From NCBI GenBank assembly GCA_017881245.1, contig JADGRC010000110.1:1-58029 (forward strand): a stretch of DNA of 58,029 nt, in the 5' to 3' direction. The stretch comes from Pseudomonadota bacterium (lineage in GTDB: Bacteria; Myxococcota_A; Polyangia; Fen-1088). Shown piece after piece: positions 24,475 to 32,798 of the stretch. Below the pieces are notes generated by a model that was not told the DNA's origin, ran no database searches, and was given only the letters and a program-made list of their open reading frames with translations. The position numbers and the translations under genes were made by a program. Position 1 is the stretch's first letter, and every line of letters begins with the position of its first letter.

Positions 24475-25743
24475 ATGACCGACATCAATAGAGCCGACGG
24501 CCAGCGCGTGGAATCCGAACGACGGCGAGTCGACACGCCTGTGATAAGAACCAAGCTCGTGCCTGGTCAAACATTCTTCGAGACCATCAAGGAGTACGTC
24601 GGGTTCGACGATAACTCCACCGCTTTGCTCCGCCGGTTTCATCCCATGGCGATGGGCGAGTTCCCTCGGATCATCGAAGATTTCTACGCGGCGATTCAAC
24701 GGCATCCGGGGGCCAGTGCCTCGATCACGGGGGGCACCGCCCAGATCGATCGCCTCAAGCAAACGCTGGTGAACTGGTTGCACGGCCTGCTCCTCGGCCC
24801 ACACGACGAGGCATACTTCGAAAAGCGCGCCCGCATCGGGCGTGTCCACGTTGGTATCGCTTTGCCCCAATCGTACATGCTGACGGCAATGAACCGCATC
24901 CGCGTGCAACTGGCTGATGTCGCGCGTGATCGCTTGTTTGATGACGCGGCTACGTTGGTCGCCACGACCCGGGCCATGCATCAGATCATGGATCTGGAGT
25001 TGGCGATCATGCTCGAGACATACCGCGAGGATCTCCTGGCGAAGAACCGCACGACCGAACGTTTGGCGACCATCGGCCAATTCGCAGCGGGGATTGGCCA
25101 CGAATTGCGAAACCCATTGGGGGTCATCGAATCGTCCGTGTACCTGTTGCGCCAGCACTTGACCAGGGATTCACCCGAGCCGCGCGTCGTGCGCCACCTG
25201 GACAAGATCGCGGCGGAAGTTCAGCGATCCAGCAAGACGATCACGGAGCTGCTTGAGCTGGCACGCAACCGATCGCCGCATCGCCAGCCGGTCGGCGTGC
25301 GCGCGCTCATTGAGGCGGCCACCGGGGACTCGCACCTGCCCGAAGGTGTCAAGCTGACGACCGTCACGCCATCCGACGCCGACATCACGCTCAACGTCGA
25401 TCGTGACCAGCTGGCCCGCGTGCTTGTCAACCTATTCATCAACGCGGGGCAAGCCTTGGGCAGCTCTGGCCAGATCGTCGTTGAGGCGAGCCGGAACGAC
25501 GAAACCACCATGTTGCGTGTGCGCGACGATGGCCCTGGAGTCCCGGTCCAAGTGCGTCCCCGTATCTTCGAGGCGTTGTTCACCACCAAATCCAGGGGGA
25601 CCGGGCTCGGATTGGCGCTGTGCCGCCGCATCGTCGAGGCGCACGGAGGGACCATCGTGCTTGAGCCCGAAGACCCCAAGCGACGTGGGGCCTGTTTCCT
25701 AATCACGGTTCCCGACGACGATGAATTCCCGGGGACATCATGA
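24475..25743 (+). CDS. Globin-coupled sensor histidine kinase
   Basis: 422 residues. The N-terminal half (about 25-185) is a protoglobin/globin-sensor domain: FFETIKEYVGFDDNSTALLRRFHP and RIGRVHVGIALPQSYM, whose histidine near residue 125 is the probable proximal heme ligand. Then come a dimerisation/phosphoacceptor helix with H209 in GIGHELRNPLGVIE and an ATPase domain with VLVNLFINAGQAL (N box), RDDGPGVP (G1) and GTGLGLALC (G2). It should sense oxygen, NO or CO in the cytosol and phosphorylate a response regulator. The next gene overlaps by four bases (ATGA) and supplies two receiver domains. Confidence 0.92.
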   Translation: MTDINRADGQRVESERRRVDTPVIRTKLVPGQTFFETIKEYVGFDDNSTALLRRFHPMAMGEFPRIIEDFYAAIQRHPGASASITGGTAQIDRLKQTLVNWLHGLLLGPHDEAYFEKRARIGRVHVGIALPQSYMLTAMNRIRVQLADVARDRLFDDAATLVATTRAMHQIMDLELAIMLETYREDLLAKNRTTERLATIGQFAAGIGHELRNPLGVIESSVYLLRQHLTRDSPEPRVVRHLDKIAAEVQRSSKTITELLELARNRSPHRQPVGVRALIEAATGDSHLPEGVKLTTVTPSDADITLNVDRDQLARVLVNLFINAGQALGSSGQIVVEASRNDETTMLRVRDDGPGVPVQVRPRIFEALFTTKSRGTGLGLALCRRIVEAHGGTIVLEPEDPKRRGACFLITVPDDDEFPGTS

Positions 25744-26486
25744 GCACTTTCGAGGGGACCATTCTAGTCGTCGACGATCACGTCGCATTGGCGGAAAACC
25801 TAGCCGAGATCCTGGGAGACGAGGGGTTTCGCACCATCTGGGCCGATTCGGCCGAGGCCGCTCTCGACCGCGTGGCCAAAGGCGGGATCTCCGCGCTGAT
25901 CACCGACTATCGGCTGCCCGGCCGCAGCGGCGCCGAGCTGATTGGCGAATTGCGCCGACGGGGCGTGGACATACCCATCGTCGTGATGAGCGCTCACACG
26001 GATGACGGAACCATAGAGTTGTCGGAAGCCGCTGGCGCCTTGGAGGTTCTGCCCAAGCCCGTCGATCTTGGCCGCCTGATGGCGATCGTCAACCACCTTG
26101 GGCGTGGTGAATCCACCATCCTCGTCGTGGATGACAATCGTTCCATGGCCGACAACCTGGCCGAAGCTTTGCGAGGTCAAGGTCACGACGTAATCGTTGA
26201 AGGCAGCCTGACCGCCGCTTTGGCACAACGTGGGCGCCCCGTCGTCGCCATCCTCGACTACCGTCTACCCGACGGGACCGGCGTCGAGGTGGCGGAGCGT
26301 CTGATCGCGCGCGATCCCCGCATCCGCGTCCTGTTCGTTTCAGGCCACGGCGAGGAGCTCGGCGCGGAGCTGGGCGGGCCCTTGGCCAGCGCCCCTCGGA
26401 TCGACAAGCCAGTCGACGTGTCCGCGTTGCTCGCGCTCGTGGCGAAGGCGATTTCCAATGGACAAACCCCGCGTTCTGATCGTTGA
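25740..26486 (+). CDS. Tandem receiver (REC-REC) protein without output domain
   Basis: 248 residues consisting only of two receiver domains. REC1 has the acidic pair in VVDDH, phosphoacceptor D56 in LITDYRLPG and K106 in LPKPVD. REC2 has VVDDN, D173 in AILDYRLPDG and the lysine in RIDKPVD. There is no DNA-binding or enzymatic domain, so it is probably a phosphate shuttle or sink between the globin kinase and the next kinase. It overlaps the kinase genes on both sides (4 and 29 bases), indicating one tightly coupled operon. Confidence 0.92.
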   Translation: MSTFEGTILVVDDHVALAENLAEILGDEGFRTIWADSAEAALDRVAKGGISALITDYRLPGRSGAELIGELRRRGVDIPIVVMSAHTDDGTIELSEAAGALEVLPKPVDLGRLMAIVNHLGRGESTILVVDDNRSMADNLAEALRGQGHDVIVEGSLTAALAQRGRPVVAILDYRLPDGTGVEVAERLIARDPRIRVLFVSGHGEELGAELGGPLASAPRIDKPVDVSALLALVAKAISNGQTPRSDR

Positions 26487-27867
26487 CGACGACGCCGCGC
26501 TGGCGGAGAACCTCGCCGAAATTGTCGCGATGCTCGACGTATCGGTGGACGTCGTCGCGACCGCGGCGGCCGCGCTCGATCGCGCCGCTTCGCATCTCAT
26601 GGATCTGGCGTTGGTCGATATCCGCCTCCCAGACGGCAGCGGCATCGACTTGATTTCAGGCCTGCGGGCGCTCGATCCGATGATCGAGGTCGTGTTGATC
26701 ACGGGCGATGCCACGGTGGAAAGCGCCATCGCGGCGGTCCGCGGCGGCGCTTTTTCGTACGTGGTCAAGCCGTTTTTGGCGCCGGACCTCCTCGATGTGG
26801 TGAAGAGGGCGCTTGGCCAGGTCGCGGTCCTGCGAGAGCGCGAACGTCTGCGCGTCGAGCTCGAGCGATCGGAGCACCGCTATCGGGAGTTGGTCGATGC
26901 GGTTCCCACGTTTGTCGCCGCGTTGGACACAACGGGACGCATAAGTGTCTGGAACGAGCGGCTCGAGAAGGTGACCGGTTATTCGCGGGGCGAGATGATC
27001 GGCTGTTCGGGACAAGATCTCGTCCGCGGAGGCGGCATACACCCGCTGGCGATCAAAGGGGGCGGCGAGCGCCTGGTCCGCTGGGAGATGGCGACCGTTC
27101 GTGCCCGCGACGCCGACGAAAACGCGGTCTACGCCGTCGGAATCGACGTCACAGAGGAACAAGAACTGCTGCGGCGCATGCTGCGGGCGGAGCGTTTGGC
27201 GGCGATCGGCACCATGGCGGCGGGTCTGGCCCACGAGATCCGCAACCCGCTCAACTCGGCCATGCTGCAACTGCAGGTCCTCAGACGTCGAATCGAACGG
27301 GGCGACGCTTCGGCGGATACGGCGAAACCGATCGTCGGCATTATCGAGGACGAGATTCAACGCCTCGAACGGCTGGTCGCCGAGTTCCTGGCCTTCGTGC
27401 GCCCGCGACCGCTGGACTTGCGACCGACCGATATCGCGGATGTTTGCAAGGCGGTTCTCGAGTTCGTGCGTCCCGAAGCGGAAGCCGCTGGCGTCGGGCA
27501 GTGCCATGAATTTGCGTCCGAGCTGCCGCCGCTTTCGGCTGACCCCGAGCGCCTGCGGCAGGTTCTGCTGAACCTGGTACGGAATTCGCTGGAGGCCATG
27601 CCTGGGGGCGGGACACTGACGGTACGCACCCGAGCCGCGCCTGGCCACGTCGAGATCGATGTCGAGGACACCGGCGTTGGCTTCGCGGACGAGACCCCCG
27701 TCTTCGACGCGTTCTTCACGACCAAGCCAACCGGGACGGGCCTCGGACTCAGCATCGTGCACAGGATCGTGGCGGACCACCAAGGGACTATTCGCGTTCA
27801 ATCTCGAACCGGGCGCACTTGCTTCACGATCGCTCTGCCCGCGGGCTTGGCGATGACGACCTGGTAG
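26458..27867 (+). CDS. REC-PAS-histidine kinase
   Basis: 469 residues. An N-terminal receiver (VLIVDDD, D54 in ALVDIRLPDG, K in YVVKPF) is followed by a coiled linker, a PAS domain (HRYRELVDAVPTFVAALDTTGRISVWNERLEKVTGYS), a HisKA helix with H259 in GLAHEIRNPLNSA and an ATPase domain (LLNLVRNSLEAMPGGG, DTGVGF, GTGLGLSIVH). Soluble; no transmembrane helix. Because it has both a receiver and a transmitter it can be driven by the upstream kinase through REC-REC and pass phosphate onward, for instance to the lone REC protein encoded convergently at 27936. Confidence 0.92.
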   Translation: MDKPRVLIVDDDAALAENLAEIVAMLDVSVDVVATAAAALDRAASHLMDLALVDIRLPDGSGIDLISGLRALDPMIEVVLITGDATVESAIAAVRGGAFSYVVKPFLAPDLLDVVKRALGQVAVLRERERLRVELERSEHRYRELVDAVPTFVAALDTTGRISVWNERLEKVTGYSRGEMIGCSGQDLVRGGGIHPLAIKGGGERLVRWEMATVRARDADENAVYAVGIDVTEEQELLRRMLRAERLAAIGTMAAGLAHEIRNPLNSAMLQLQVLRRRIERGDASADTAKPIVGIIEDEIQRLERLVAEFLAFVRPRPLDLRPTDIADVCKAVLEFVRPEAEAAGVGQCHEFASELPPLSADPERLRQVLLNLVRNSLEAMPGGGTLTVRTRAAPGHVEIDVEDTGVGFADETPVFDAFFTTKPTGTGLGLSIVHRIVADHQGTIRVQSRTGRTCFTIALPAGLAMTTW

Positions 27868-27935
27868 ATTGTGTCGGCTTCAGGAAAGCGACGGCGCTGG
27901 ACCCATCCGAGAGCGCCGAGCGAGGCCAGGAAGGC

Positions 27936-28502
27936 TCAAGCCGACCCCTCGGGACCGCGAACCCACGCTTCTAAAATTGTGCAGTCGAGGGGCTTCTCGA
28001 GGAATCGGGCACCAGCAGCCCGGGCGGCGGCTATTGTGCTGTCATCGGCGAACGCGCTGATCACGATGGCGGCGACCTGATGCCCATGGCGCCGCATCAT
28101 CCTCACCAGGTCGACTCCGTTCATGCCCGGCAGGCGAAAATCCGTGACGAGAACCCTGAATTCGTGGGTCAGGGCCTTGCGCAACGCCTCCTCGGCGCTG
28201 GCCGCGATGTCCGTGGAGTGACCGGCGATTTCCAGGATTTCGGCGATGTTTTCGGCTAGCTCCACATTGTCATCCACGATAAGGATATGCCCCGACCTCT
28301 TGGCGAGCGTGCCGCCCGCGTGTCTGGACGATCGGAGGTCTGCAGCCGCTGGACCACCACCGTTGCCGCCCACGCAAAGGCGCTCCCATTCATGCGGGGC
28401 GATCCACACGCGGCGCGCGTCGACGACCGCGAAGTTGCGGCCCACGCAAAGGCGCTCCCATTCATGCGAGTCCCGCATTTCGAGCTCGACCTCACACTCC
28501 AT
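27936..28502 (-). CDS. Single-domain response regulator with duplicated N-terminal motif
   Basis: 188 residues if started at 28502. The C-terminal 118 residues are a receiver domain (HILIVDDNVELAENIAEIL, D121 in VTDFRLPGMNG, K in FLEKPLD) closely resembling the receivers of the neighbouring operon. The N-terminal 50 residues contain HEWERLCVG twice, encoded by an exact 29-bp DNA repeat; this segment is not a known domain and could be non-coding, in which case translation would begin nearer the receiver. AGGGAGG is eight bases before the ATG at 28502, which supports the long form. Lies tail to tail with the kinase operon. No output domain. Confidence 0.8.
   Translation of the reverse strand: MECEVELEMRDSHEWERLCVGRNFAVVDARRVWIAPHEWERLCVGGNGGGPAAADLRSSRHAGGTLAKRSGHILIVDDNVELAENIAEILEIAGHSTDIAASAEEALRKALTHEFRVLVTDFRLPGMNGVDLVRMMRRHGHQVAAIVISAFADDSTIAAARAAGARFLEKPLDCTILEAWVRGPEGSA
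28368..28468. repeat. Two exact 29-bp direct repeats, 72 bp apart
   Basis: Copies at 28368-28396 and 28440-28468. The spacing is a multiple of three, so both copies are read in the same frame as HEWERLCVG in the response regulator. A further 13-bp tandem duplication (GAAACGGATCCAG) lies at 28519-28544, just upstream of the start. Confidence 0.9.
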
Positions 28503-28734
28503 TTCCGCAGCCTCCCTTGAAACGGATCCAGGAAACGGATCCAGTTTGCGTGCGCTTATGCAGGACTCCTAGCGCGGCGCGGCCAGGCATGCAACGAACA
28601 TCGACGTGATTATTCTGCGTCGGTGCCATTCGTGTGCGGGCGGGCGATGCCGGCCAGCGTGTTGACGACGTGCCCGAAGCTCCCCAAAACGCAGAAGCGG
28701 TCGACTGAGCCTCAATCGTGGTACAACCTGACCC

Positions 28735-28941
28735 ATGCCGCTGCCAGAAGAAAATCGCGCTTACAACGGCGTCAAGGTTTTCTCGACGACGATGATCGGC
28801 CAGCGGGCCAAGATGGGCGAGGAAGTGACCAACTGGTTGCGCGCGCACCCGGAGTGTGTACCGGTCGACACCGTCATACGGCAGTCATCGGACAACCGAT
28901 TCCACTGTCTGACGATCATCGTTTTCTGGCGAACCTCTTAA
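28735..28941 (+). CDS. Small conserved-looking protein, function unknown
   Basis: 68 residues: MPLPEENRAYNGVKVFSTTM, then a helical GQRAKMGEEVTNWLRAHPE, a strand VPVDTVIRQSSDNRFHCLTIIVFW. The alternation of strand, helix and strand, with amino acids evenly spread, looks like a real compact alpha/beta protein rather than chance. I recall similar short proteins (VKVF...T.W...HP...VD....QSSD..FHC) without a known role. No strong ribosome binding site. It lies alone between the response regulator and an unassigned stretch. Confidence 0.6.
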   Translation: MPLPEENRAYNGVKVFSTTMIGQRAKMGEEVTNWLRAHPECVPVDTVIRQSSDNRFHCLTIIVFWRTS

Positions 28942-29040
28942 AGACTTTACCTCATCGGGGGTTTTGCCTGCAAACGCCCGGGGCGGTTCAAAAGCAGGCT
29001 GCGCGTTGCGCCGGCAATGACATCTGACTGCGATCCAGGC
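28942..29040. other. Short stretch without a recognised gene
   Basis: Nothing with coding character on either strand and no clear terminator. Confidence 0.5.
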
Positions 29041-29508
29041 TTATCGGCACCCACCCCGTGCTCCGATCGCCGGAATCCAAACCTCGTCCGGGGTGTTGAC
29101 GGGGAAAGACTCCCTCAGGACGTCACTTCGCCATGGTCGAGAGCACGAAGGATCGCCGCGTATCTGGGAGATAGACAGTTGTGTATGAAAAATTTCACGC
29201 GGCCATATGTCTGCACACGGGAATCCCATCGGCGCCACAGACTGCGGTTTACCGGCGAAATCACGAGCAATCTTACGGTATGTGCTCACCGGGTTGAAAT
29301 CCACGCCAGAATGCCAGCCGGCAAAGGTTGTCGGTGCGCCGTCGCCTCTAACCGAACCGTCCCGCGATTCCGCCAGGGCGTTTGTTAGGAACTGATCCTT
29401 GGTCGCCGGGGTAACTTTGAAAATACTTACGGCATCGTCGCAGATGCGCTTCAGAGCGATCATGATGCCGACCTGGGTCGTCGGGCCCGTCTCATTTTCT
29501 GACGCCAC
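29041..29508 (-). CDS. Possible foreign gene, hypothetical protein
   Basis: 155 residues from a GTG, or 140 from the ATG at 29463. The first 100 residues look protein-like (IALKRICDDAVSIFKVTPATKDQFLTNALAESRDG, GAPTTFAGWHSGVDFNPVSTYRKIARDF); the last 35 do not. Third codon positions are clearly less GC-rich than in neighbouring genes, which suggests transferred DNA. A plus-strand frame over the same bases is arginine/cysteine-rich and less credible. No known domain recognised; the tail may be degraded. Confidence 0.4.
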   Translation of the reverse strand: MASENETGPTTQVGIMIALKRICDDAVSIFKVTPATKDQFLTNALAESRDGSVRGDGAPTTFAGWHSGVDFNPVSTYRKIARDFAGKPQSVAPMGFPCADIWPREIFHTQLSISQIRGDPSCSRPWRSDVLRESFPVNTPDEVWIPAIGARGGCR

Positions 29509-29630
29509 GGTAGGTGGGCGAGCGTACGATGCCGGTCCCGGGTACAGTCAACCGACCTGGCTATTTACAGGCAGCCGTCGTCATTTGCAGGCAGATGCAG
29601 GATTGCGGGCAAAGCCCCTGATTGGGGGTC
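29509..29630. other. Short spacer before the REP-like element
   Basis: No gene seen; contains the short duplicated sequence TTGCAGGCAG-like at 29585-29600 and a CCCC-N6-GGGG stem near 29616-29628. Confidence 0.4.
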
Positions 29631-29672
29631 TCGCAGGGGCCTTCCCAGGCCCGTTGCGGCGGCGAAGCCGCT
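29631..29672 (-). repeat. 3' palindromic repeat (REP-like), copy 2; possible terminator
   Basis: Read on the minus strand it starts directly after the Omp85-like stop codon, contains GCGGC-TTC-GCCGC and GGGCC-TGGGAA-GGCCC stems, and matches the element after the triple Usp gene at about 40 of 43 positions. Confidence 0.6.
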
Positions 29673-29673
29673 C

Positions 29674-31092
29674 CTAGAACCCGGCCATCGACAGTAGGAT
29701 TCGGAATCCGCCGTCCGGAGCATAGGCGAGCTGGAAACCGCTCCGAGCGGTCGCTTCCCAGTACGGCCCCTGCGTTTTGAACAAACGGAATCCAAGCCCG
29801 AAAGTTGGAAACCACCGGTCCCAAACGATTCCCGAGAATCCGCGACCCGCCACGGTGCCAAGATCCGTGAACAGGGAAGCATCTAAGTAGGACGAGATGT
29901 ACCAGCGGTACTCGGCGGTTCCGACGAGCCCGCTTTCGCCCCGAAGCCGTCCCTCGGCGAATCCCCGCATGCCGGCCTGTCCCGACGGCGAGACCAGTTC
30001 TTCGAATGGCACGGGCGCGTCGCCGAGCTGTTCCACCATGGCGGCGCGGCCTCGCAGAAGGAACGTCCGGTTGACCGCCCCTATCGCCAACACCGTCTCG
30101 GCCCAGAACGTCGCGTGACGGCTTGGATCCCCCGCCACGCCCTGGGCCAGGGTACCGTCGAGGACCAGGCTAGCGCCCGCTCCCTCGCGTCCGGGATCGC
30201 GAAGCCCAAGCCCCATGCCGCCGCCCGCGTGCGCGATGCGCAGTCCCCGGTAGAACCCTGCCATTTGCTGCTCGTCGACACACGGGGATGCGAGGCCACG
30301 CGCGGTGCAGGCATCCGGTGAAAGCCCGTAGACGTCCGCGACCGAGGGGCCACCATGGACGCTGGAGGCGGTGTAGTCGCGGTGTAACAGATCACCGTGC
30401 GCATACGCGACCAACCGCCAGGGCAAGCGGCGCGACCAGTGCAAGTCAGCGCCGAAGTTGTCCGAGCCGAAGCGCGCGACCTGACGTCCCGACGCTTTCA
30501 AATCGGCGAGGCTGTTCGGGCCCAAACCGGCGAACAGCCGATCGTCGCGCCGATCCCAGATTGCGGACACCAGAATGCCGATGTCGCTCGGGGTACGCCA
30601 CTCCAGGCGTCCGGACATGACCTGGGAGCCAGCGGTTTGGAACTGGGCGGCGATTTCGCTGCCCGTGCCGGGCAAGCGGCGATAGAAGAAGCGCGCGCCA
30701 CCGGTCGGCAGGAAAGTCGTCGAATAGTTGATGATGGGGCGGATACCAACCTTGCCGTCGTCAGTCGTGGTTATCGCCCTCAGCCAATCGAGAAGGCGGT
30801 AGTGCTCGACGACATCGCTCGTCTCGACGACCGGCCAAAGAATCGCGCGCGTGGCCAGCCTCGGAACCAGGAGCGCGGCCCGCGACACCGCCAATCCCGA
30901 CGAGGGACCGGCCGGCACGCGTCCATCCAGAGTTTCGCCGCAACGAGGATCGGGCGGACGATCGGCGGCGGGCAAGGTGCATGGAGCGGCGTTCGGCGCG
31001 GTATCCGAGGCCACACCTGAACCATCCGCGTGGGCGTTCTGTCCCAACATCGGAACAAGCAGCAACACCGTCGGCGCGAATCGACATTTCAT
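29674..31092 (-). CDS. Omp85/surface-antigen-type outer-membrane beta-barrel
   Basis: 472 residues. Signal peptide (APTVLLLVPMLGQNAHA), then a variable region and a beta-barrel of the bacterial surface antigen (D15/Omp85) type. The block GMRGFAEGRLRGESGLVGTAEYRWYI fits the (V/I)RGF/Y...G......EYR signature of Omp85 strands. WDRRDDRLFAGLGPNS fits the earlier strand with its turn, and the chain ends in phenylalanine (LLSMAGF) as outer-membrane barrels do. POTRA domains are not obvious, so it is a short member. The start codon overlaps the upstream kinase-fold gene by four bases, implying joint function, for example export or surface display of that protein. Confidence 0.8.
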   Translation of the reverse strand: MKCRFAPTVLLLVPMLGQNAHADGSGVASDTAPNAAPCTLPAADRPPDPRCGETLDGRVPAGPSSGLAVSRAALLVPRLATRAILWPVVETSDVVEHYRLLDWLRAITTTDDGKVGIRPIINYSTTFLPTGGARFFYRRLPGTGSEIAAQFQTAGSQVMSGRLEWRTPSDIGILVSAIWDRRDDRLFAGLGPNSLADLKASGRQVARFGSDNFGADLHWSRRLPWRLVAYAHGDLLHRDYTASSVHGGPSVADVYGLSPDACTARGLASPCVDEQQMAGFYRGLRIAHAGGGMGLGLRDPGREGAGASLVLDGTLAQGVAGDPSRHATFWAETVLAIGAVNRTFLLRGRAAMVEQLGDAPVPFEELVSPSGQAGMRGFAEGRLRGESGLVGTAEYRWYISSYLDASLFTDLGTVAGRGFSGIVWDRWFPTFGLGFRLFKTQGPYWEATARSGFQLAYAPDGGFRILLSMAGF

Positions 31093-32795
31093 TCATCGCG
31101 CTCCAGGCCAACGACCACGAACCGGGCCTCGCCGTCCCGCCAACGCAAGTGAATGCGCGCTGCCTTGCCGATCGCCTCGCCGGCGCGACCCGCGCCCCCG
31201 ACGAGACGCTCCCGAATGCTGATGACGCGATACCCGGTGCCGGGACCTTCATCACCGATGGGAATGCAAGCGTGCGGGCCCTCGGCGGCCCGCTCGCTCG
31301 CGGCCAAGCGGACACCATGGCCGTCGCTTACCTCGACGATATAACGGACCTCGGACATGGTCGTGTATCCGCGGGCCATCGCCAGATCGTCGAAGCACAC
31401 CTGCGTGCCATCGGGAGTCATGACGGGGTTCTCGACCGCGGCCTCCGCGCGCAGATACCGGCGCCCAAGGATGTCCCGGCGCACTCTCAGCGCGTACTCC
31501 ACGTACGTGGCCTCGCGCTCCGGCAGTCGCGCGGTGGCGACCACCGCGTGCAGCTGTGCGTCGGAAAACGCCGTCACGACCTTGGCGCCCCAGTATGCGT
31601 CCCGCGCCGTCATCCGCATGTGGGCCGGCACCCGGCGATTCGTCCGATAATTGTCGGGATCGAAGGTCTCCGCCGGAAAGTATCCGATGGACGGATATTG
31701 GCTGGCTAACCTCCGCCACTCCTCGCGCTCGCCTCTTGCTTGAAACGGCCGCTGGTACAGGCCCAACGAGAACAACGCGCGCAGGGTTCGACCCACCTCG
31801 ACCAGGTATTCGCCATCCTGTTGTGGCCCTTGCGCATACGATGTCGCGGAACCGAACGAGCAACCGAAGTCGAAAAGATAGTGACGCACGTAGTGACGGC
31901 CGTCCTCCGCGATGTAGCTGTCAAGCGTGTTGATCGAACCCGGGTCGAGGATCGAAAGCCACGCGTACATCACCCAGCTCGCGCGTAGCGATCGGCGGTG
32001 CTCGTGGGCAATGCGATCGTTTGGATCGCCCGCCCGCCGGCCCAGCATATCGAACGACCCCAGAACGTCGCCTGGAAGCCAGGGAACCCCCACGGCTCGG
32101 ATACGACCATCGGGGAGATAGGCGATCTCGGCCAACTGAGCGGCCACGCGGTCCCCGGTCAGGCGTTCCTTCTGGACCTTTAGCAGCTTGAATGTCGCCT
32201 TCGGGTCGAGGCGCAGTTCCGCCCTGTCGATCTCGACCATGAACGCGCCGGGAACGTTGTATCCGGCCGCGTGGAACAGCCGGGATCCGATCATCTCTCC
32301 CGCCGATTGAAGACCCTGATGTCCACGCGGATCGAGTTTCAGCATGAATGGGCGCTTCTGGGCATCGACCACCTGAAACCCCGTCGCGGACCCTTCGTCC
32401 TTGCCCTTGACGATCCGAAAGGGCGGAACCGGCGGGGTGGCCAGCCGCCCGGCGGCGATCTCGTCGATGCTCATCGGGTGAAGGTGATTGCGCGCGCAGT
32501 ACCACGTCGAGCACGGAATCTCGTCGGCGGCATTGACGTCTTGGGCGGCAACGGGACCTTCCCTCGCCAAAATGCGATCTGCCTCGTTCGCCACGTTGTC
32601 GCGGATGGTGAGAGTCACCTCCAGTCCTTGGAGGTCGTTCTCCTGGGGCTTGGCGGTTACATTCGCGTCGTCGTGTTCGTTCCAAGCTATCGGGCGATCG
32701 GCGAACCAACGGACGGCATCCGTGCCGGCAATCGCCGCCCCAGTCACCGCAAGCAGGGCCGTCGCCAACATCCCCCCGGCTCGGAGCCTATTCAT
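31089..32795 (-). CDS. Exported protein with HipA/Fam20-like kinase fold signature
   Basis: 568 residues with a signal peptide (MLATALLAVTGAAIAGTDA). The centre reads like an atypical protein/lipid kinase: FMLKLDP (K153) as the ATP lysine, GEMIGSRLFHAAGYNVPGAFM (E167) as the matching helix, a probable catalytic loop SILDPGSINTLDSY (D284, N289) and HYLFDFGCSFG (D309-F-G) as the metal-binding loop. HipA and Fam20-type kinases share this K/E/D..N/D order. The C-terminal 200 residues are beta-rich and unknown. It would act outside the cytoplasm, where ATP is normally absent, unless it works on another donor or is a pseudokinase. It lies three bases after the PAP2 phosphatase gene and overlaps the Omp85-like gene. 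Confidence 0.6.
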   Translation of the reverse strand: MNRLRAGGMLATALLAVTGAAIAGTDAVRWFADRPIAWNEHDDANVTAKPQENDLQGLEVTLTIRDNVANEADRILAREGPVAAQDVNAADEIPCSTWYCARNHLHPMSIDEIAAGRLATPPVPPFRIVKGKDEGSATGFQVVDAQKRPFMLKLDPRGHQGLQSAGEMIGSRLFHAAGYNVPGAFMVEIDRAELRLDPKATFKLLKVQKERLTGDRVAAQLAEIAYLPDGRIRAVGVPWLPGDVLGSFDMLGRRAGDPNDRIAHEHRRSLRASWVMYAWLSILDPGSINTLDSYIAEDGRHYVRHYLFDFGCSFGSATSYAQGPQQDGEYLVEVGRTLRALFSLGLYQRPFQARGEREEWRRLASQYPSIGYFPAETFDPDNYRTNRRVPAHMRMTARDAYWGAKVVTAFSDAQLHAVVATARLPEREATYVEYALRVRRDILGRRYLRAEAAVENPVMTPDGTQVCFDDLAMARGYTTMSEVRYIVEVSDGHGVRLAASERAAEGPHACIPIGDEGPGTGYRVISIRERLVGGAGRAGEAIGKAARIHLRWRDGEARFVVVGLERDE

Positions 32796-32798
32796 GGT

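Noticed and set aside
29017-29388. Plus-strand open frame of 123 codons
   Set aside because: Cysteine/arginine-rich; the minus-strand frame over the same bases looks more like protein.
31089-32795. Reading the exported kinase-fold gene as a HipA toxin
   Set aside because: It has a signal peptide, no HipB-like antitoxin gene, and sits between phosphatase and barrel genes; only the fold-type residues are shared.
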